Origin: Trichomonas vaginalis G3
Taxonomy: Eukaryota; Parabasalia; Trichomonadida; Trichomonadidae
NCBI RefSeq assembly: GCF_026262505.1
Contig: NC_067208.1
Coordinates: forward strand, 13,401,962 to 13,465,961
DNA: 64,000 nt
Direction of reading: 5' to 3'
Shown here: in pieces, positions 1-11,470 of the stretch
Layout: each line of letters opens with the position of its first letter
Numbering within the stretch: the stretch's first letter is position 1
Made by a program: the position numbers and the translations under genes
Notes under the pieces: model-generated
Seen by the model: only the letters and a program-made list of their open reading frames with translations
Databases searched by the model: none
Told to the model about the DNA's origin: nothing

Positions 1-1
1 C

Positions 2-3000
2 TGCGCAAGAGATGCTTTGGATAATCCAACATTTGTTAAACAAGCGAAGCAATTACCTCCGAAAACAAGTCAAGCAATTGCTTCTATTTTCATCAACATT
101 TCTTCGATGTGTCCTGCAATTCAGATACCTCATTTCTTCAGCTTTATTAACACATTCATGGGCTATTTCAGTAAGGAATTGTCAAACATCGAAGAAAGAA
201 AAGACAACATTTCTGCTGCAATTGATTTCTTCACAATAACAAATAAAATGGAAATGGAAGTAAAAGCGAAACTTAAAACATTAACAAACCTTGTTAAAGA
301 TCCTGATGAAGATGACGAAGAAGTCATGAAATCGTTTGTTGCGAAAAGAGACACAATAAGAGTTCGTCTTGCAAAAATTAATGAAATTGAAAAAGAACAA
401 AAAGAAAAATTACAAAATTTGACAAACGAACTCAACAAACTCAAACAGCAACTGAACAATATGAACCTCAAAGTTGATCTAGATAGAGGAAGAGTAAATT
501 CCATTTCCCCGCAGAATTTGAACGAAATCAGATTAATTGATGGAACCAAAAACAAAGCGTTGGGTTATTTGATGTCAGCGATACTATCTTTCAGTGGACA
601 GAACACTGCATTCGAACCTCATGGCCGCAGAATGATAAATGATCCAAAGTTTTTGACAAATGTTTTGGCAAGAATCAAAGGAACAATGTTTAAACCGAAA
701 ACTCTTGAAGACACACAGCCATACATAGACAAATTAGACACAATGGAGAAAGAACTATCCAATGCACATCCTGCTCTTCCTATTTTGTTCAATTGGATCA
801 AAGATGTTTATGACGCTGCAATTTTGGATCAAAAATTACATGATAAAGAAAATGAAATCGATATACAACAGGCGACATTGAACAAAACACTCACAGACAA
901 TGAGATCGAGAAAGAGTCAATCACAGCTATTGCAGAACAGATCGATAAAGATATGGAATCTCATGAAAAATCAAGAAAAGAAAGAGAAGAAAATTCAGAA
1001 CTTTACAACGAAGTAAAAACCAAATGCGAAATTTTGGAACAGATTAATACACAGAGCAGCAAATTAATTGACAGATGGTTGAACTATAATGAAGAGTTCC
1101 AAGAGAAAATACAACAAAACGTCTCCAATTCTTTGTTGTATTCAACAATGATCGAATATTGGGGAATTTTATCTGTCGAACAACAAAAACAGTGTCTAAA
1201 CGAGATATTGGAGATTTTCGATACAAACGAGATCTCTTACAACAAAGAGATAACAATAGAAAACTTGTTTACTTTGTTGAGATTGGAAGACAGATACGAC
1301 AAACTCAATTTCGATCAATTGACTCCAATAGAAACAGAATTAGGATGGAGAAGAATGCAAATGATACAGAATCCACCACTTATATTAGATAGTGATGGTT
1401 TCATGTATGATTTCCTTGTAGAACACACTAAACCGAAGAGATTAGTCACAGCAAGTTTGATGTCATCAAATATTGACAACATAATTGTTGAATGCCTCGA
1501 AAATGGAAAGAAACTGTTGTTGTACGATGTCAATTTCATGGGGCCAAGTTTGTTTACTCTTCTACAATTACCTGCAAGAAGAACTGATCAACAAACAACT
1601 CCTTTCACTTATGCAGGAAAAATTGTAAATGTTCATCAGAAATTTAAACTTTACATGACTTCGTCCATTGAATCTTTGAACAACGTTCCAAGCGATTTGG
1701 CTGCAAGAGTTACTATAATCAATATGAACATTGTATATGGCAAATCATTGAATAGAATTGTTGCAGCACATTTCGTGAAAAGATTCTTCCCGGAGAAATT
1801 ACCAAGGATGATAAATATCGAGAGATTGAGAATGCAAAGAGGAGTTGAAAAGATCATGTTTGAGGATGATGTCGTTGATTCTATCATGGATTTAGTTCGT
1901 ATGATGAAAGGAGGCTCCAACGAAGATATCTTCGAAGATGAAGAAGCAATTGAATCATTGATAAGAAACAAAGAATGTTTCTTAAGTTCTCTTGAAACGA
2001 AAACAGATTTCGAATCAATAGAAAAAGAAATCGCAGAGTTAATGACATTAATTGGAAAAGGAGTGAAACTTTGCACATCAATGTGGGTTTCTATTTCAAG
2101 GTTTTCATCTCGAGCAAACAAAAACCATGGTTTCAACATTAGAAAGTATTTCCAGATGTTGGATACAGCGTTGAAAACATGTAAACTCAATGCAAATAGT
2201 GATGAAATATTCACACACATTTTGCATCAATTAATTTCATATGTAACTCCACAAATGTCTTTGGAAGATGCTTATGTTTCTTTGTTTATCGCTGCTGTTA
2301 TGTCAACACACACAGAAGAACAATTCAGTGGTTTCGAAGAGATATTAATGCACATAAGAAGTGAATTAGATAATGTTTGCGATATGAGACAATCAGAAGT
2401 TTCTTTGGGAGATCCAATGGAGAAATTGAGATTCGCGAATATAACTTTAGTTTTCCCAATCATCAGACAATATCTGATTAGAATATTTGGAAAGGATTTC
2501 GAGAATTACATAACAAATCCAGAATTGAAGTTCTTTGCGAATAATGATCCGAAAGTTCCAACAATTATTCGTTCTTCCGTTAATAACTATGCATCAAACA
2601 TTGTTGAGATGCTTTTGCAACAAGAACAGAAGTCATTTTTGGAAATTCCAACATCGATGTCTTCTTCTTATTTGAATTTGGCTTTGGATGCTGCAAAACA
2701 AGCAATAGAAACAGGAAAGGTCTTGATTTTGCATTATTCCGCTTCTCCTCTTTCCATTTCGATTATTCAGTCTGTTATTGAACTTCTTAAAGAACCACAC
2801 AAAGATTTCAGACTGATAATACTAGCAACAACATTTGATGAAATGACAAACAGTTTGTTGGTCGGATCTAATGTTGTTTTCGCCCATGAATTCCCATCAT
2901 TAAGACACATTGTTTACAATATTTACAATACTCATTGGGACTTGATAAGTGGAAGTGGAACTCCTCAATTAATGAAGAGAATTTCGTTCCCGATTGCAAT

Positions 3001-4273
3001 TAATTTTGCTTTGGAAAGAGCAAGGAATTTTGCAGTTCCTTTGGGAGTTACATCTATGTTACCAATTACTCCATTCATGATGACACAGATCTTCCAGAAG
3101 ACATCCAAATTCGTTGATTCCGCTCTTTACAGAGATTTTCCAATGGAAAATTTGAGATCAGTTTATCACACTGACTTAAGTTGTTCCATTTCTCTTTACA
3201 AGATTGACCAAATGAAACACGATGCAAACGAAGAAGGAATTTTCCATTCAAGGTGGCTTGAACAAGAATTCGCTTTCAGAGGAAAGAAATTTGTAATTGA
3301 CGCCGAATGGGACAAACAACAATTTTTAGATTTTGTTTCACAACTCGACATCTTTTGTGATCCAACATTTTTAGGATTCGATCCTTTGTCATCACAACCA
3401 TTGTTTAACTGGCGAATGAGTGTTTGGATCTCAAAAGTCTTGTCAGCAATGGCTAAACCAGTGAACACTCTTCCATCTGATGTCAGAACATACTTGGAAA
3501 GTATCTCAACAATGGTTCCTCCTCAGATAACAATAACTCAGAATTTCGAACCTCATTCTCCTCTCCAAATGTTTTTGGATTACGAAATCCACGAATTCAA
3601 CAACGCAACGCAGATTATATCAAGAGATATAACAGACGCAATACACAAGCGAAACATGGAAGTGTTCAACGCTTTCATGCTTCAACAAGTTCCAGCAAAA
3701 TGGAAGAAGATTGTTGGTTTCAATGGAACTTCTTCAATTTCAAAGTTCTTTTTGATGTTGTTCGATAAATCGAAGTATTTGACGATCTGGATGAATGGAT
3801 CAACAATCCCTCAGGAAATAGATGCGAGATACATCAGGAATATGAAGGAATTCGCGTTGGCTTTCGTTGCAGAAATCGCAATACAAAGAGGAGTTTTGAG
3901 AGAAAACTTAAAGTCAACATTTGTTTTTGAAAAACCACATGAATCATCAATTGGAATCAGAGGAATTGCTATAATGGCTGGCAATTGGGATGCTTCTAAT
4001 TCATGCCTCGCAAAGAGTAACAACAAGACTCCTTCATTCATGAAGATTCCAATTATTTATTTGACTTATACTTCGTCAGAGAAAACAGAAGAAAAAGAAG
4101 GATTCGTCAAAGTTCCTCTTTTGATGTGTATTCCAATGCAGGGATTCGCTGTAATGGAGAAATACGAAAATAACTATGTAACAGATATTGAAGTTAAGAG
4201 TCAGATCAAACAAACTGATATCCTTTTATCAGGAACTTCATTTATTTGTCATGCACATGATACATTTTGTTAA
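2..4273 (+). CDS. Dynein heavy chain, C-terminal motor fragment (5' end outside window)
   Basis: Microtubule minus-end motor subunit. The frame is open from base 2, so the N-terminal tail, linker and AAA1-AAA3 lie upstream of the window; the first in-frame TTG at 17 is not a start. The visible 1423 residues begin at the end of AAA4 (an IPHFFSFINTFMGYF stretch like the family's PxHFLDFI end), run into a long charged coiled coil, the microtubule-binding stalk head and the returning coiled coil (about residues 60-400), then AAA5 (NPPLILDSDG, near residue 450), AAA6 and the C-terminal domain, ending in HAHDTFC. Parabasalids carry many axonemal and cytoplasmic dyneins; I cannot say which class this is. 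The family assignment is firm from order and motifs; the class is open. Confidence 0.9.
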   Translation, partial: CARDALDNPTFVKQAKQLPPKTSQAIASIFINISSMCPAIQIPHFFSFINTFMGYFSKELSNIEERKDNISAAIDFFTITNKMEMEVKAKLKTLTNLVKDPDEDDEEVMKSFVAKRDTIRVRLAKINEIEKEQKEKLQNLTNELNKLKQQLNNMNLKVDLDRGRVNSISPQNLNEIRLIDGTKNKALGYLMSAILSFSGQNTAFEPHGRRMINDPKFLTNVLARIKGTMFKPKTLEDTQPYIDKLDTMEKELSNAHPALPILFNWIKDVYDAAILDQKLHDKENEIDIQQATLNKTLTDNEIEKESITAIAEQIDKDMESHEKSRKEREENSELYNEVKTKCEILEQINTQSSKLIDRWLNYNEEFQEKIQQNVSNSLLYSTMIEYWGILSVEQQKQCLNEILEIFDTNEISYNKEITIENLFTLLRLEDRYDKLNFDQLTPIETELGWRRMQMIQNPPLILDSDGFMYDFLVEHTKPKRLVTASLMSSNIDNIIVECLENGKKLLLYDVNFMGPSLFTLLQLPARRTDQQTTPFTYAGKIVNVHQKFKLYMTSSIESLNNVPSDLAARVTIINMNIVYGKSLNRIVAAHFVKRFFPEKLPRMINIERLRMQRGVEKIMFEDDVVDSIMDLVRMMKGGSNEDIFEDEEAIESLIRNKECFLSSLETKTDFESIEKEIAELMTLIGKGVKLCTSMWVSISRFSSRANKNHGFNIRKYFQMLDTALKTCKLNANSDEIFTHILHQLISYVTPQMSLEDAYVSLFIAAVMSTHTEEQFSGFEEILMHIRSELDNVCDMRQSEVSLGDPMEKLRFANITLVFPIIRQYLIRIFGKDFENYITNPELKFFANNDPKVPTIIRSSVNNYASNIVEMLLQQEQKSFLEIPTSMSSSYLNLALDAAKQAIETGKVLILHYSASPLSISIIQSVIELLKEPHKDFRLIILATTFDEMTNSLLVGSNVVFAHEFPSLRHIVYNIYNTHWDLISGSGTPQLMKRISFPIAINFALERARNFAVPLGVTSMLPITPFMMTQIFQKTSKFVDSALYRDFPMENLRSVYHTDLSCSISLYKIDQMKHDANEEGIFHSRWLEQEFAFRGKKFVIDAEWDKQQFLDFVSQLDIFCDPTFLGFDPLSSQPLFNWRMSVWISKVLSAMAKPVNTLPSDVRTYLESISTMVPPQITITQNFEPHSPLQMFLDYEIHEFNNATQIISRDITDAIHKRNMEVFNAFMLQQVPAKWKKIVGFNGTSSISKFFLMLFDKSKYLTIWMNGSTIPQEIDARYIRNMKEFALAFVAEIAIQRGVLRENLKSTFVFEKPHESSIGIRGIAIMAGNWDASNSCLAKSNNKTPSFMKIPIIYLTYTSSEKTEEKEGFVKVPLLMCIPMQGFAVMEKYENNYVTDIEVKSQIKQTDILLSGTSFICHAHDTFC

Positions 4274-4661
4274 TATTATTTTTATTTTTATTTTTATTTA
4301 TTAAAATGTTATGTTATTTATTTAGAAAAATTGATCAGTATATTTTCTTAGAATAGGAAAAATGAAATCCCACCTTTATAGAATTTTGTATTTCATCAGA
4401 CTTGAAAAGTGCTTTTATGAAATTACATTGAAGAGTTGAAAATATGTTCAATTTCATAAACAATGAAGAAGGTTCTTGTTACTGTTTATGAAATTGTGCA
4501 AATGTCGCATGAGATACGCAGCGAATCAATTCTAGTTTTTTTCAATTAAACAATTCTATAAAGTTATAATAAACGCAAATGAGAATTTTCTTTTATTCAT
4601 AAATAACAAATCTGTAATAAATGATTGAATCAAAAAGTCAATTTTTGAATCAATTATTCAT
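4274..4661. other. Convergent intergenic spacer
   Basis: AT-rich spacer between the 3' ends of the dynein gene (+) and the unrecognised gene at 4662 (-). No coding signal seen. It holds one perfect 14-bp inverted repeat, listed separately. Confidence 0.6.
4449..4496. repeat. Perfect 14-bp inverted repeat (hairpin) between convergent genes
   Basis: CAATTTCATAAACA at 4449-4462 is repeated as its exact reverse complement at 4483-4496, with a 20-nt loop. It sits between two convergent 3' ends, so it could form a hairpin in either transcript. A role in 3'-end formation is inference only. Confidence 0.6.
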
Positions 4662-5795
4662 TCAACTTTCTCTTTTAATGGTTTTCATTGTCTTTAAGAT
4701 GTTTTCAGCCAATGATTTAACACTGCTATCTTTTGACTTAGTAGCATAGTTGTTGAATGTTTCTGTGTGTTTTGAGTAGAGATTGATCACTTGAGTTCTG
4801 TTTTTTCTCAAGAAAAACAACAAAATTTCCAAAGTTTTCGTGAGATATTGAGGACAAATGATTCCTTCAACTAAATTAAATATCATCAGAAGGAAATTTT
4901 TGTGCTCAAGAGAATTCATTGCATTGTTACTGAATCTGTTCAAGTAATGATGGAAATAGTTAATCATTGCCTCTTTGATGTCAAACAAATACGAATTTGA
5001 CAAATCAAAAATTTTCAAACCAATTTCGTCAATATTTCCAATCTCTTGAGCTGTTGCTTGCAAGAATTTCAATCCTGGTGCTTGCCAAGCTCTTTCTTTA
5101 CTTATCTTATTCAAAACAAACTCCTGTGTTCCGTATTCAATTATTTGTTTCTTTGAAAATTTTTGGCGAATTGCAACTAAAATTCTCGGATCATTCGAGT
5201 CAATTAATCTGTGATACAATGAACATGAATTCAATGTTAAATGAGGATATGTAAATGAGATTGTAGTGTATGCTTGAACGAATTCGGAATCGTTTAATTT
5301 GAATAACAAAGGGATGATTAAATCTGTCGAAATTCCTTCAACATTAAGTACATTCAGTATTATACTACCTACACCTTCCTTTTTATAGTTTTCACTGCAA
5401 TAAGGAATGACATAATCTTCGATATCATTTATAGAAACTTGTGGAATGAACATAGCAAGTAATTTATGCCAATATTTAGCTAATGATGGATTTTCTATCA
5501 TATTATCACTGAAAAGATCTAAAAATTGGTGAACATTCGAAAGATAAAAATCTCCTGTGATTTCACCAAGAAGATATTTGTATTCTGATTCACTTTCGAA
5601 TTCTGATAATTTGTTAACGCATATACACTGATTTTTAACGAAATTTTCAACGTATTTTTGAATTTGCATAAAATGAGGGTTTTGATCTTGGATATTTGCA
5701 AGAAGCATCTTCTTCTTGATAAGTATGTCCTCATCATCGGAAAAATCGTCTTCATTTTCAAGATTTTGATAGAATACACTTGATTTGGTATACAT
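4662..5795 (-). CDS. Unrecognised helical protein, 377 aa
   Basis: I do not recognise this protein. It starts with ATG at 5795. An acidic patch (residues 11-25, NLENEDDFSDDEDIL) is followed by about 340 residues rich in Leu, Ile and Phe with regular helix-length spacing, and a Lys-rich C-terminus. There is no signal peptide or membrane segment. The composition suggests an alpha-solenoid (HEAT or armadillo-like), but no repeat consensus is clear. The length, ordinary codon use and complete open frame argue for a real gene. It converges with the dynein gene and is co-oriented with the USP-like gene downstream of its start. Confidence 0.7.
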   Translation of the reverse strand: MYTKSSVFYQNLENEDDFSDDEDILIKKKMLLANIQDQNPHFMQIQKYVENFVKNQCICVNKLSEFESESEYKYLLGEITGDFYLSNVHQFLDLFSDNMIENPSLAKYWHKLLAMFIPQVSINDIEDYVIPYCSENYKKEGVGSIILNVLNVEGISTDLIIPLLFKLNDSEFVQAYTTISFTYPHLTLNSCSLYHRLIDSNDPRILVAIRQKFSKKQIIEYGTQEFVLNKISKERAWQAPGLKFLQATAQEIGNIDEIGLKIFDLSNSYLFDIKEAMINYFHHYLNRFSNNAMNSLEHKNFLLMIFNLVEGIICPQYLTKTLEILLFFLRKNRTQVINLYSKHTETFNNYATKSKDSSVKSLAENILKTMKTIKRES

Positions 5796-6237
5796 TAATA
5801 GAAATGTTAGAAGCCTTATTGAAAATTTTATAAACTATAACAATGCAAACATGAACAATGCATTTGGAACACAAATTAATATCAAATCAAGTTTGAAAGA
5901 GTACATTGAAATTTTTCTTTCCTCCAATTTTTTCAATTGCTATTCGTTCACTAAAAATTTTATATTCGCTTTAGCAGAAAAGGATTGTAATACAGATGCT
6001 AAACAATATGGCTATTAGAGATAAAATTCAATGATATTTCATCGACCATTCCATAAGGATTAACACTTTTCATTGAATTTTATTCAAAAGTAATAAGATT
6101 TCTCGAGAAATGGAGCATTTTATCATAGGATAATTAAACCAATTGGTTAGACTTCAATTTAACCGTATTTTTTGGGAAAATTAAATCATGAAACTAAAAA
6201 ACTAATGATAACTATTGCATCAACAAATAATAACCTT
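5796..6237. other. Intergenic spacer, nothing recognised
   Basis: AT-rich spacer of about 440 bp upstream of the 4662-5795 gene and downstream of the USP-like gene. A short plus-strand frame (5785-6018) lies over the promoter region and shows no protein-like composition. Confidence 0.5.
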
Positions 6238-8211
6238 TTATTCAATTATCTTAACAAAGAAAACACCTTTGGTCATGCTCTTGCAAACCATATCATCAGC
6301 TAAATTGACTTTATCACCATTGTTAACTACATAAATAATATCGAGCTTGTCTGCTTCCAAAACTCTTCTCAGTTTTGCTTTGACTTCCTTGTATGGAGCT
6401 GCAACATCAAATGGAAGTCTAAAAGCGTCATTTGTAAGCTGGAGAGGGTTCAAGTTTTCAGCCAAAACGAAAGATAAAACAGCTGTATCAGGATGAACAT
6501 GCAAAGCTGACTGTGCAAACAATGGAGATTTAACTCCTTCGAAATAAATCATCGGGCTAAGTTTCTTTCCTTCCCTTGTCTTTGCCAACATCTGTGGGAA
6601 CATGTACAATTGCGGTCCTTGCTCTTGGAATGTAAAGAAATCTATATCTGGGAATCCGAATTTCTTTTGAGCGAAATTAACTAACTTATCAACAGTCTCG
6701 ATCTGGTTGAATGAGAATGGAGCATCAGTGGCCGTGTAAGCTGGGTTTACATCAACAAATCTGATGCGAATTACGTGAGCTCCATCAGGAACCTTATTAT
6801 CTGTAGTGAAATAAAATTCTAATGGCTCTGCTTCTTCTTTGTTCTCATAAAAGTCGATTTTTGCATCATCATCTGCAATTTGATAGGCTTCTCCATCCCA
6901 ATAAAAGATATTTCTGTTCTTTTGGGGGAGGTTGAGAGCTGTAGCAAGGCATCTGTTGACGTACTCCCTGACATTTGAGACTTTCTGGAAAGGAGCGAAA
7001 TTAACTTTGATTTTATAGAAATCTGGCTTCGTAAGGTTGACGAGGCTGACAGATATAGGCTTCATGTTCATGTAATCGTTCAAAAATCCCAAAGATCCCG
7101 TAATATCTCCAATTAATTCTGCATTTTCTTCTGGAATATCGATTGGAGGATGTTCGTAAGGACTGTTTTCATCTTTCCTGAAGTAAATCTCTGATGTCTT
7201 GTTTCCTTTAGCTACAAGATTGTTCCTTAACGATCTAATCGCGTTCTTGTATTCATCTGTGGATCTGAACTGTACTTCTGGCATCTTTTGGACGGCCATT
7301 TTAGCAGGATCGAAGATATTTATGTTCAATGTTCGTGGCCTTTCGAGAGTTACGTTTTCTGCCCTTTCCAGTTCGCGTTGTCTGACAAATGATGTTGCTC
7401 CGTGGGAGGATCCCTTGATAGACTGTGGAGCGCCTGGTCTGAAAAGCTCGACGTTTGACTTTCCCTGGATATATCCAACAAATATCGTTGGAGTTGAAGT
7501 ATGGCGAGTTTCTTTTGCAAGTGTGAATTGATTAACAGGGTTTATTTCAAGAGGATCAACTGTAATCCATCCTTTTGGATCACTTAAGTACATAATGATC
7601 GAATTATCTGTTCCTGGATTTTTCGTATTGCAAATCATGAATAATTGGTACTGTGAACCACCAAATTCTGTTAGATCGAGTGATTGGCGTAATTTAAGAG
7701 GTGTTGTCACTGAATCTTGTCTCTCGATTTTAATAAAAACTAATTGTGTAGGAATTGATAGGTCTCCGAAATTTCTAAGCTTCTTGTTTTGTGATTTAAG
7801 ATCTCTTTTGAGAATATCGTCGAGAAATTCTTCTTCGTTAATTTGAACTGTGAGATATGGTAAAACAGTATCTTCAAAATGAACATAAAAGTATGGCATA
7901 AAGTTTGGAACAACATTATCATTGAGCGCCATTGATACTTTGTATGCCAAGATCTCGTATGCGTCAAATAATGAATAACTTCGCCCAACACGTGGAGAAA
8001 TTTCACGATTGAGAGTATCTGAATTAATATCTTCATTGCAATCTTCCATTTGCACACGAATATCTTGAATAATATTCAAAATTTGGTCACCAAAACCTTT
8101 TTCGATCTTTCTTGTTATCTTATCCATAATCGGCTTGACTCTAACAATCATTTGCGCTAAACATTCAACAGAATTGTATGGTGTGCGTGGATGTATCACA
8201 CCTCCAATCAT
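6238..8211 (-). CDS. Ubiquitin-specific protease-like protein, probably catalytically dead, 657 aa
   Basis: Start is ATG at 8211. The N-terminal 260 residues keep the outline of a C19 (USP) fold: an N-terminal NSVECLAQMIV segment where the Cys box would be, a LPTQLVFIKIER-like strand matching the USP 'P..L.i.l.RF' strand, then GSQYQLFMICN and GWITVDPLEI, which correspond to 'Y.L.a.i.H.G...GHY' and 'W..fdD..v'. The catalytic Cys and the His of the GHY box are not apparent, so this looks like a pseudo-enzyme. The remaining 400 residues contain at least two stretches compatible with ubiquitin-like folds (around 380-450 and 460-540) and a C-terminal one ending GVFFVKIIE, an arrangement reminiscent of USP7. 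Likely role: ubiquitin-system scaffold. The homology call is by eye and moderate. Confidence 0.5.
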   Translation of the reverse strand: MIGGVIHPRTPYNSVECLAQMIVRVKPIMDKITRKIEKGFGDQILNIIQDIRVQMEDCNEDINSDTLNREISPRVGRSYSLFDAYEILAYKVSMALNDNVVPNFMPYFYVHFEDTVLPYLTVQINEEEFLDDILKRDLKSQNKKLRNFGDLSIPTQLVFIKIERQDSVTTPLKLRQSLDLTEFGGSQYQLFMICNTKNPGTDNSIIMYLSDPKGWITVDPLEINPVNQFTLAKETRHTSTPTIFVGYIQGKSNVELFRPGAPQSIKGSSHGATSFVRQRELERAENVTLERPRTLNINIFDPAKMAVQKMPEVQFRSTDEYKNAIRSLRNNLVAKGNKTSEIYFRKDENSPYEHPPIDIPEENAELIGDITGSLGFLNDYMNMKPISVSLVNLTKPDFYKIKVNFAPFQKVSNVREYVNRCLATALNLPQKNRNIFYWDGEAYQIADDDAKIDFYENKEEAEPLEFYFTTDNKVPDGAHVIRIRFVDVNPAYTATDAPFSFNQIETVDKLVNFAQKKFGFPDIDFFTFQEQGPQLYMFPQMLAKTREGKKLSPMIYFEGVKSPLFAQSALHVHPDTAVLSFVLAENLNPLQLTNDAFRLPFDVAAPYKEVKAKLRRVLEADKLDIIYVVNNGDKVNLADDMVCKSMTKGVFFVKIIE

Positions 8212-8930
8212 TTTTTTTATCCTTTTTTTTTTCTTCTACAGTTTACAAACGTTTAGGAGTTTAGAGAAACGAATTTTGGCTGATTTACCAGAACTAGTAG
8301 TATTAGAGAGCTCATCTTTAGAGATGAAGATTCTTCATATTAACTCTTAAGAATTCATAAGTTTTGATCAATTTTATATCTTATAAGCTAATTAATTTGG
8401 AAATAACTGTGAGAAATTGTTTTTAAAAACTATGGAAAATTTGTTATTCTACTACCACGCACTGAATATGAATTTCTTTTCGAACATTGCGTTGTTAATA
8501 AGCGGAGCTTATCTTCTTTAGCAATACCGATTTATATTGTGTGCATTAGGGTTTTTAAGCATAAATGGTCACTAACATCAGTATTCTTCGAAATTAGCAA
8601 GATATCATAGAGAAAAGCAAATGAGCAACATGAACTATTAGCCAAAACCAATTATTTTCTAGACCCAACACTAATACTTGTAATTACATAAGGATAAGCT
8701 TTTTCCTCGAAATCTTTTGATTCAAAAAAGTTGAACCGGACATCAGACAATCTGTGATTAGCATCCCTTCTCATGGATTATTTGATATGTAATATTAGCT
8801 TTCGATCTATCTTTGTTTTTAAATAATGTGATAAATTCATCATAGTTAATTATGTTTCAATCTTAAAAAATTATTGTCCACATAAAATCAAGCATGAATT
8901 TTATATTCCGATGAGGCTGTTGATGGTTTG
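8212..8930. other. Upstream spacer of the USP-like gene, nothing recognised
   Basis: AT-rich, no convincing frame. It ends at the 8-bp target duplication of the inserted element that follows. Confidence 0.5.
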
Positions 8931-8938
8931 GATAATTG
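8931..8938. repeat. Target site duplication, left copy
   Basis: GATAATTG, identical in sequence and orientation to 12299-12306, immediately outside the 19-bp terminal repeat. Confidence 0.75.
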
Positions 8939-10977
8939 AGAGGTAGGGCAACGATAGAAAATTTTTGGAAAAAAACTTCGGAGATCTTAAACGTATCATA
9001 TTCCCTGCATGGTTTGGTATCTTCCGCCATGCGTTGTGCCAAACATATTGACACTTTCCAATAATTAATTTATGGTATGAGTCACAGAGTTAGATTATAA
9101 AAAGAAAGTAAATAATTGCAATTAGAAATCATATATGTCGGAAATCAAATGTTGATGAGCAGAAACCTTTTACTCATCATAAAAGAGATAAATCACTAAA
9201 GATTTGTATACATTAAAATTTGATATTTGGTGCTCGAAAACTGTCTGATGGGACTCCTCCAAAATGAACCAATCTATCGCTGAGGACCAAATTAGATGAT
9301 GTGGATGGTGTATTCTCTAATTCTAACTTAGGAAGAATGGAACAAAACGAATGACGACAACAACATGTCAAACATAGATTAAATATCTATGAATCAATAA
9401 AGTATACGTGCATTGAAGGTGATAACGATCACTTGAGGCTTATAACTCTTTGACTAAATTATGCAATAATTAAATATAATCATTTTATATTTTTATACTG
9501 ATAGTAATTAATATACTATCCTGCTTAAAAATGGTATGATCAAATTTGTTTGAAATTTAATTATGTATATGAAACTATGTCTTCTATATAAAAATCAAAA
9601 TTTTCGGACGAACCTAGATTGAACCTTTATGAAAATCTATCATTTTTGTTAATTGAGTTAATATGAATCTTTTACATATGTATATATAGCATTGATAGCT
9701 TATATAATCATGGTTTATTCCATATTAACATATTTTTTCAGTTAAATTTGTTAATAATATCATGTAACAAATTATTCAAGATTAGAATGTCTACAAAATG
9801 CTAACAAATAAGAACAAAATACGATTTCTCGACTTAAATTTTAATATGGAGTAGTTTTTTGTTTAAATCTAATTAAAAATGAATAAAACTTATCTTGTAC
9901 TATTTTCATTCAAAGATTTAATAATGTAAATCATGCATTTTCATAATTCAGTACAGTTCTTTTTAGAATTAAAGTTGATGAGGATGATATTTGTGATTTA
10001 AAATAATTTGTTAATGTTCACCTTTTATTCATCACCTTGTGGTATGCCTAAAGCAATAATTATCAATTCTGCTGAATTGATCAACTCAAAATTTCAAAAA
10101 TGAAATTAAACAATTTGAATTTCACATGAAAAAATCATTTCGAAAAAAATTTGGAAAATCAAGTATTTGATAATTAGTCAAATAATCAATTTACATCGTT
10201 TTTACTCATAAAAAACAACTAATTTTTGATTTTGATATCATATTTGATAAATACTCATTCCAGAGTTGACGTAATGTATTAATTATTGTTAGAGATATTG
10301 CTTTCGCAGCAAAATTCTTATTTCATGAAAGAAAAAAAAATATTTTATTCCAACAAAAACACGTAAACAGATGAATGGAAACGTACTATATTTTCATAAA
10401 TGTAGTAATCAGCGTGTCAGCTTTTGTTTATCATGTTCGAGTCAAAATGTATTAACTTGTAATAAGAAATATTCGAAGATTATATGAAGTATTGAGCATT
10501 CTTTGTAGAAATATTTGTAATTCATTACTAACATATATAATAAAGTTGTTTTTTTTTCCTTATTGCAATAATTTTGTCTGATTTTAATAACTTTTCATGT
10601 ATACGAGTTGTGTGAATATGCATCATAATATGCGTAATATACTTATTTGCGACGAATAATGTGGTTGCATAATGGGAGGTGCTAAATTTTGATTTTTAAT
10701 ATGGGCTTTGGTATGTATATCATGTTCTTATCTCAACGTAGGAGTATTGGTGCAATATGATTAAAATTTACGAGTTGATCTTAAATTGAATAATTCTGGA
10801 GTATAAATCACAATGCAGCTAATTCTATGTTAAAGATAGATACAGATTGTAGTAATCAATTAGGGAGTACAAAATTCATTCTTTCATTTCTGTCGTATTG
10901 AGCAGAAAGGAAGAGATCATAACCCTAGGAAAAAAAGCCCAAATTTATCACTTTTCATAGTACGTTAAACTCAATTC

Positions 10978-10995
10978 GCTCGGCGAATGCCGAGC
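10978..10995. repeat. GC-rich hairpin, copy 1 of a dispersed hairpin
   Basis: GCTCGGC-GAAT-GCCGAGC forms a perfect 7-bp stem with a 4-nt loop, preceded by AATTC. A related hairpin in the other orientation is at 39409-39426 with compensating base changes. It lies inside the 8939-12298 element. Confidence 0.5.
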
Positions 10996-11431
10996 ACACG
11001 TACTCATCATTCAACATAATATTCTCATTCTTTGGTTATTATATGCCAGACAACACAAGATTTCAAAGAATTACTTGAGTTTTAATTAATCTTAATCCGA
11101 TTTTAGATTTATCGAGAACTCCATCATCACAATCACATACTTCAGTGCGGTAACTACAATTATCCATATACAGAAGGAAGTTCTTTTCGAACAACTCATT
11201 TGGAGTCTGTTTTGGAAAGAACTTCTTTCTGTCCGACTTAATTTCATAGTTCCTGATCAACCAAAAGACAGAAACCACACACTATCTACTTAGGAAAGGA
11301 GTTCTTTCTAAATCTTCCTTAAATTGAGATTTTACGAGAGATAACCCTTCTATTGCACTTAAAAATGAACATTTTGATATCTTTAGTATCACACATGGTC
11401 ATATATAGTTTTCATCTACATGAATACATTC

Positions 11432-11470
11432 TCTTTCGAAGTCTCTCATTAAATGGGAGGCTTCGAAAGA
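11432..11470. repeat. Hairpin with 16-bp arms
   Basis: TCTTTCGAAGTCTCTC at 11432-11447 pairs with GGGAGGCTTCGAAAGA at 11455-11470 with two mismatches and a 7-nt loop. It is inside the 3.36 kb element. Its core TTCGAAG is shared with the hairpin at 16139-16163. Confidence 0.5.

Noticed and set aside
17-4273. TTG at 17 as the dynein start
   Set aside because: The frame is open to the window edge and the protein starts in the middle of AAA4.
5785-6018. 77-codon plus-strand frame
   Set aside because: Covers the promoter and first codons of the 4662-5795 gene; Asn/Lys/Phe-rich low-complexity translation, no family likeness.
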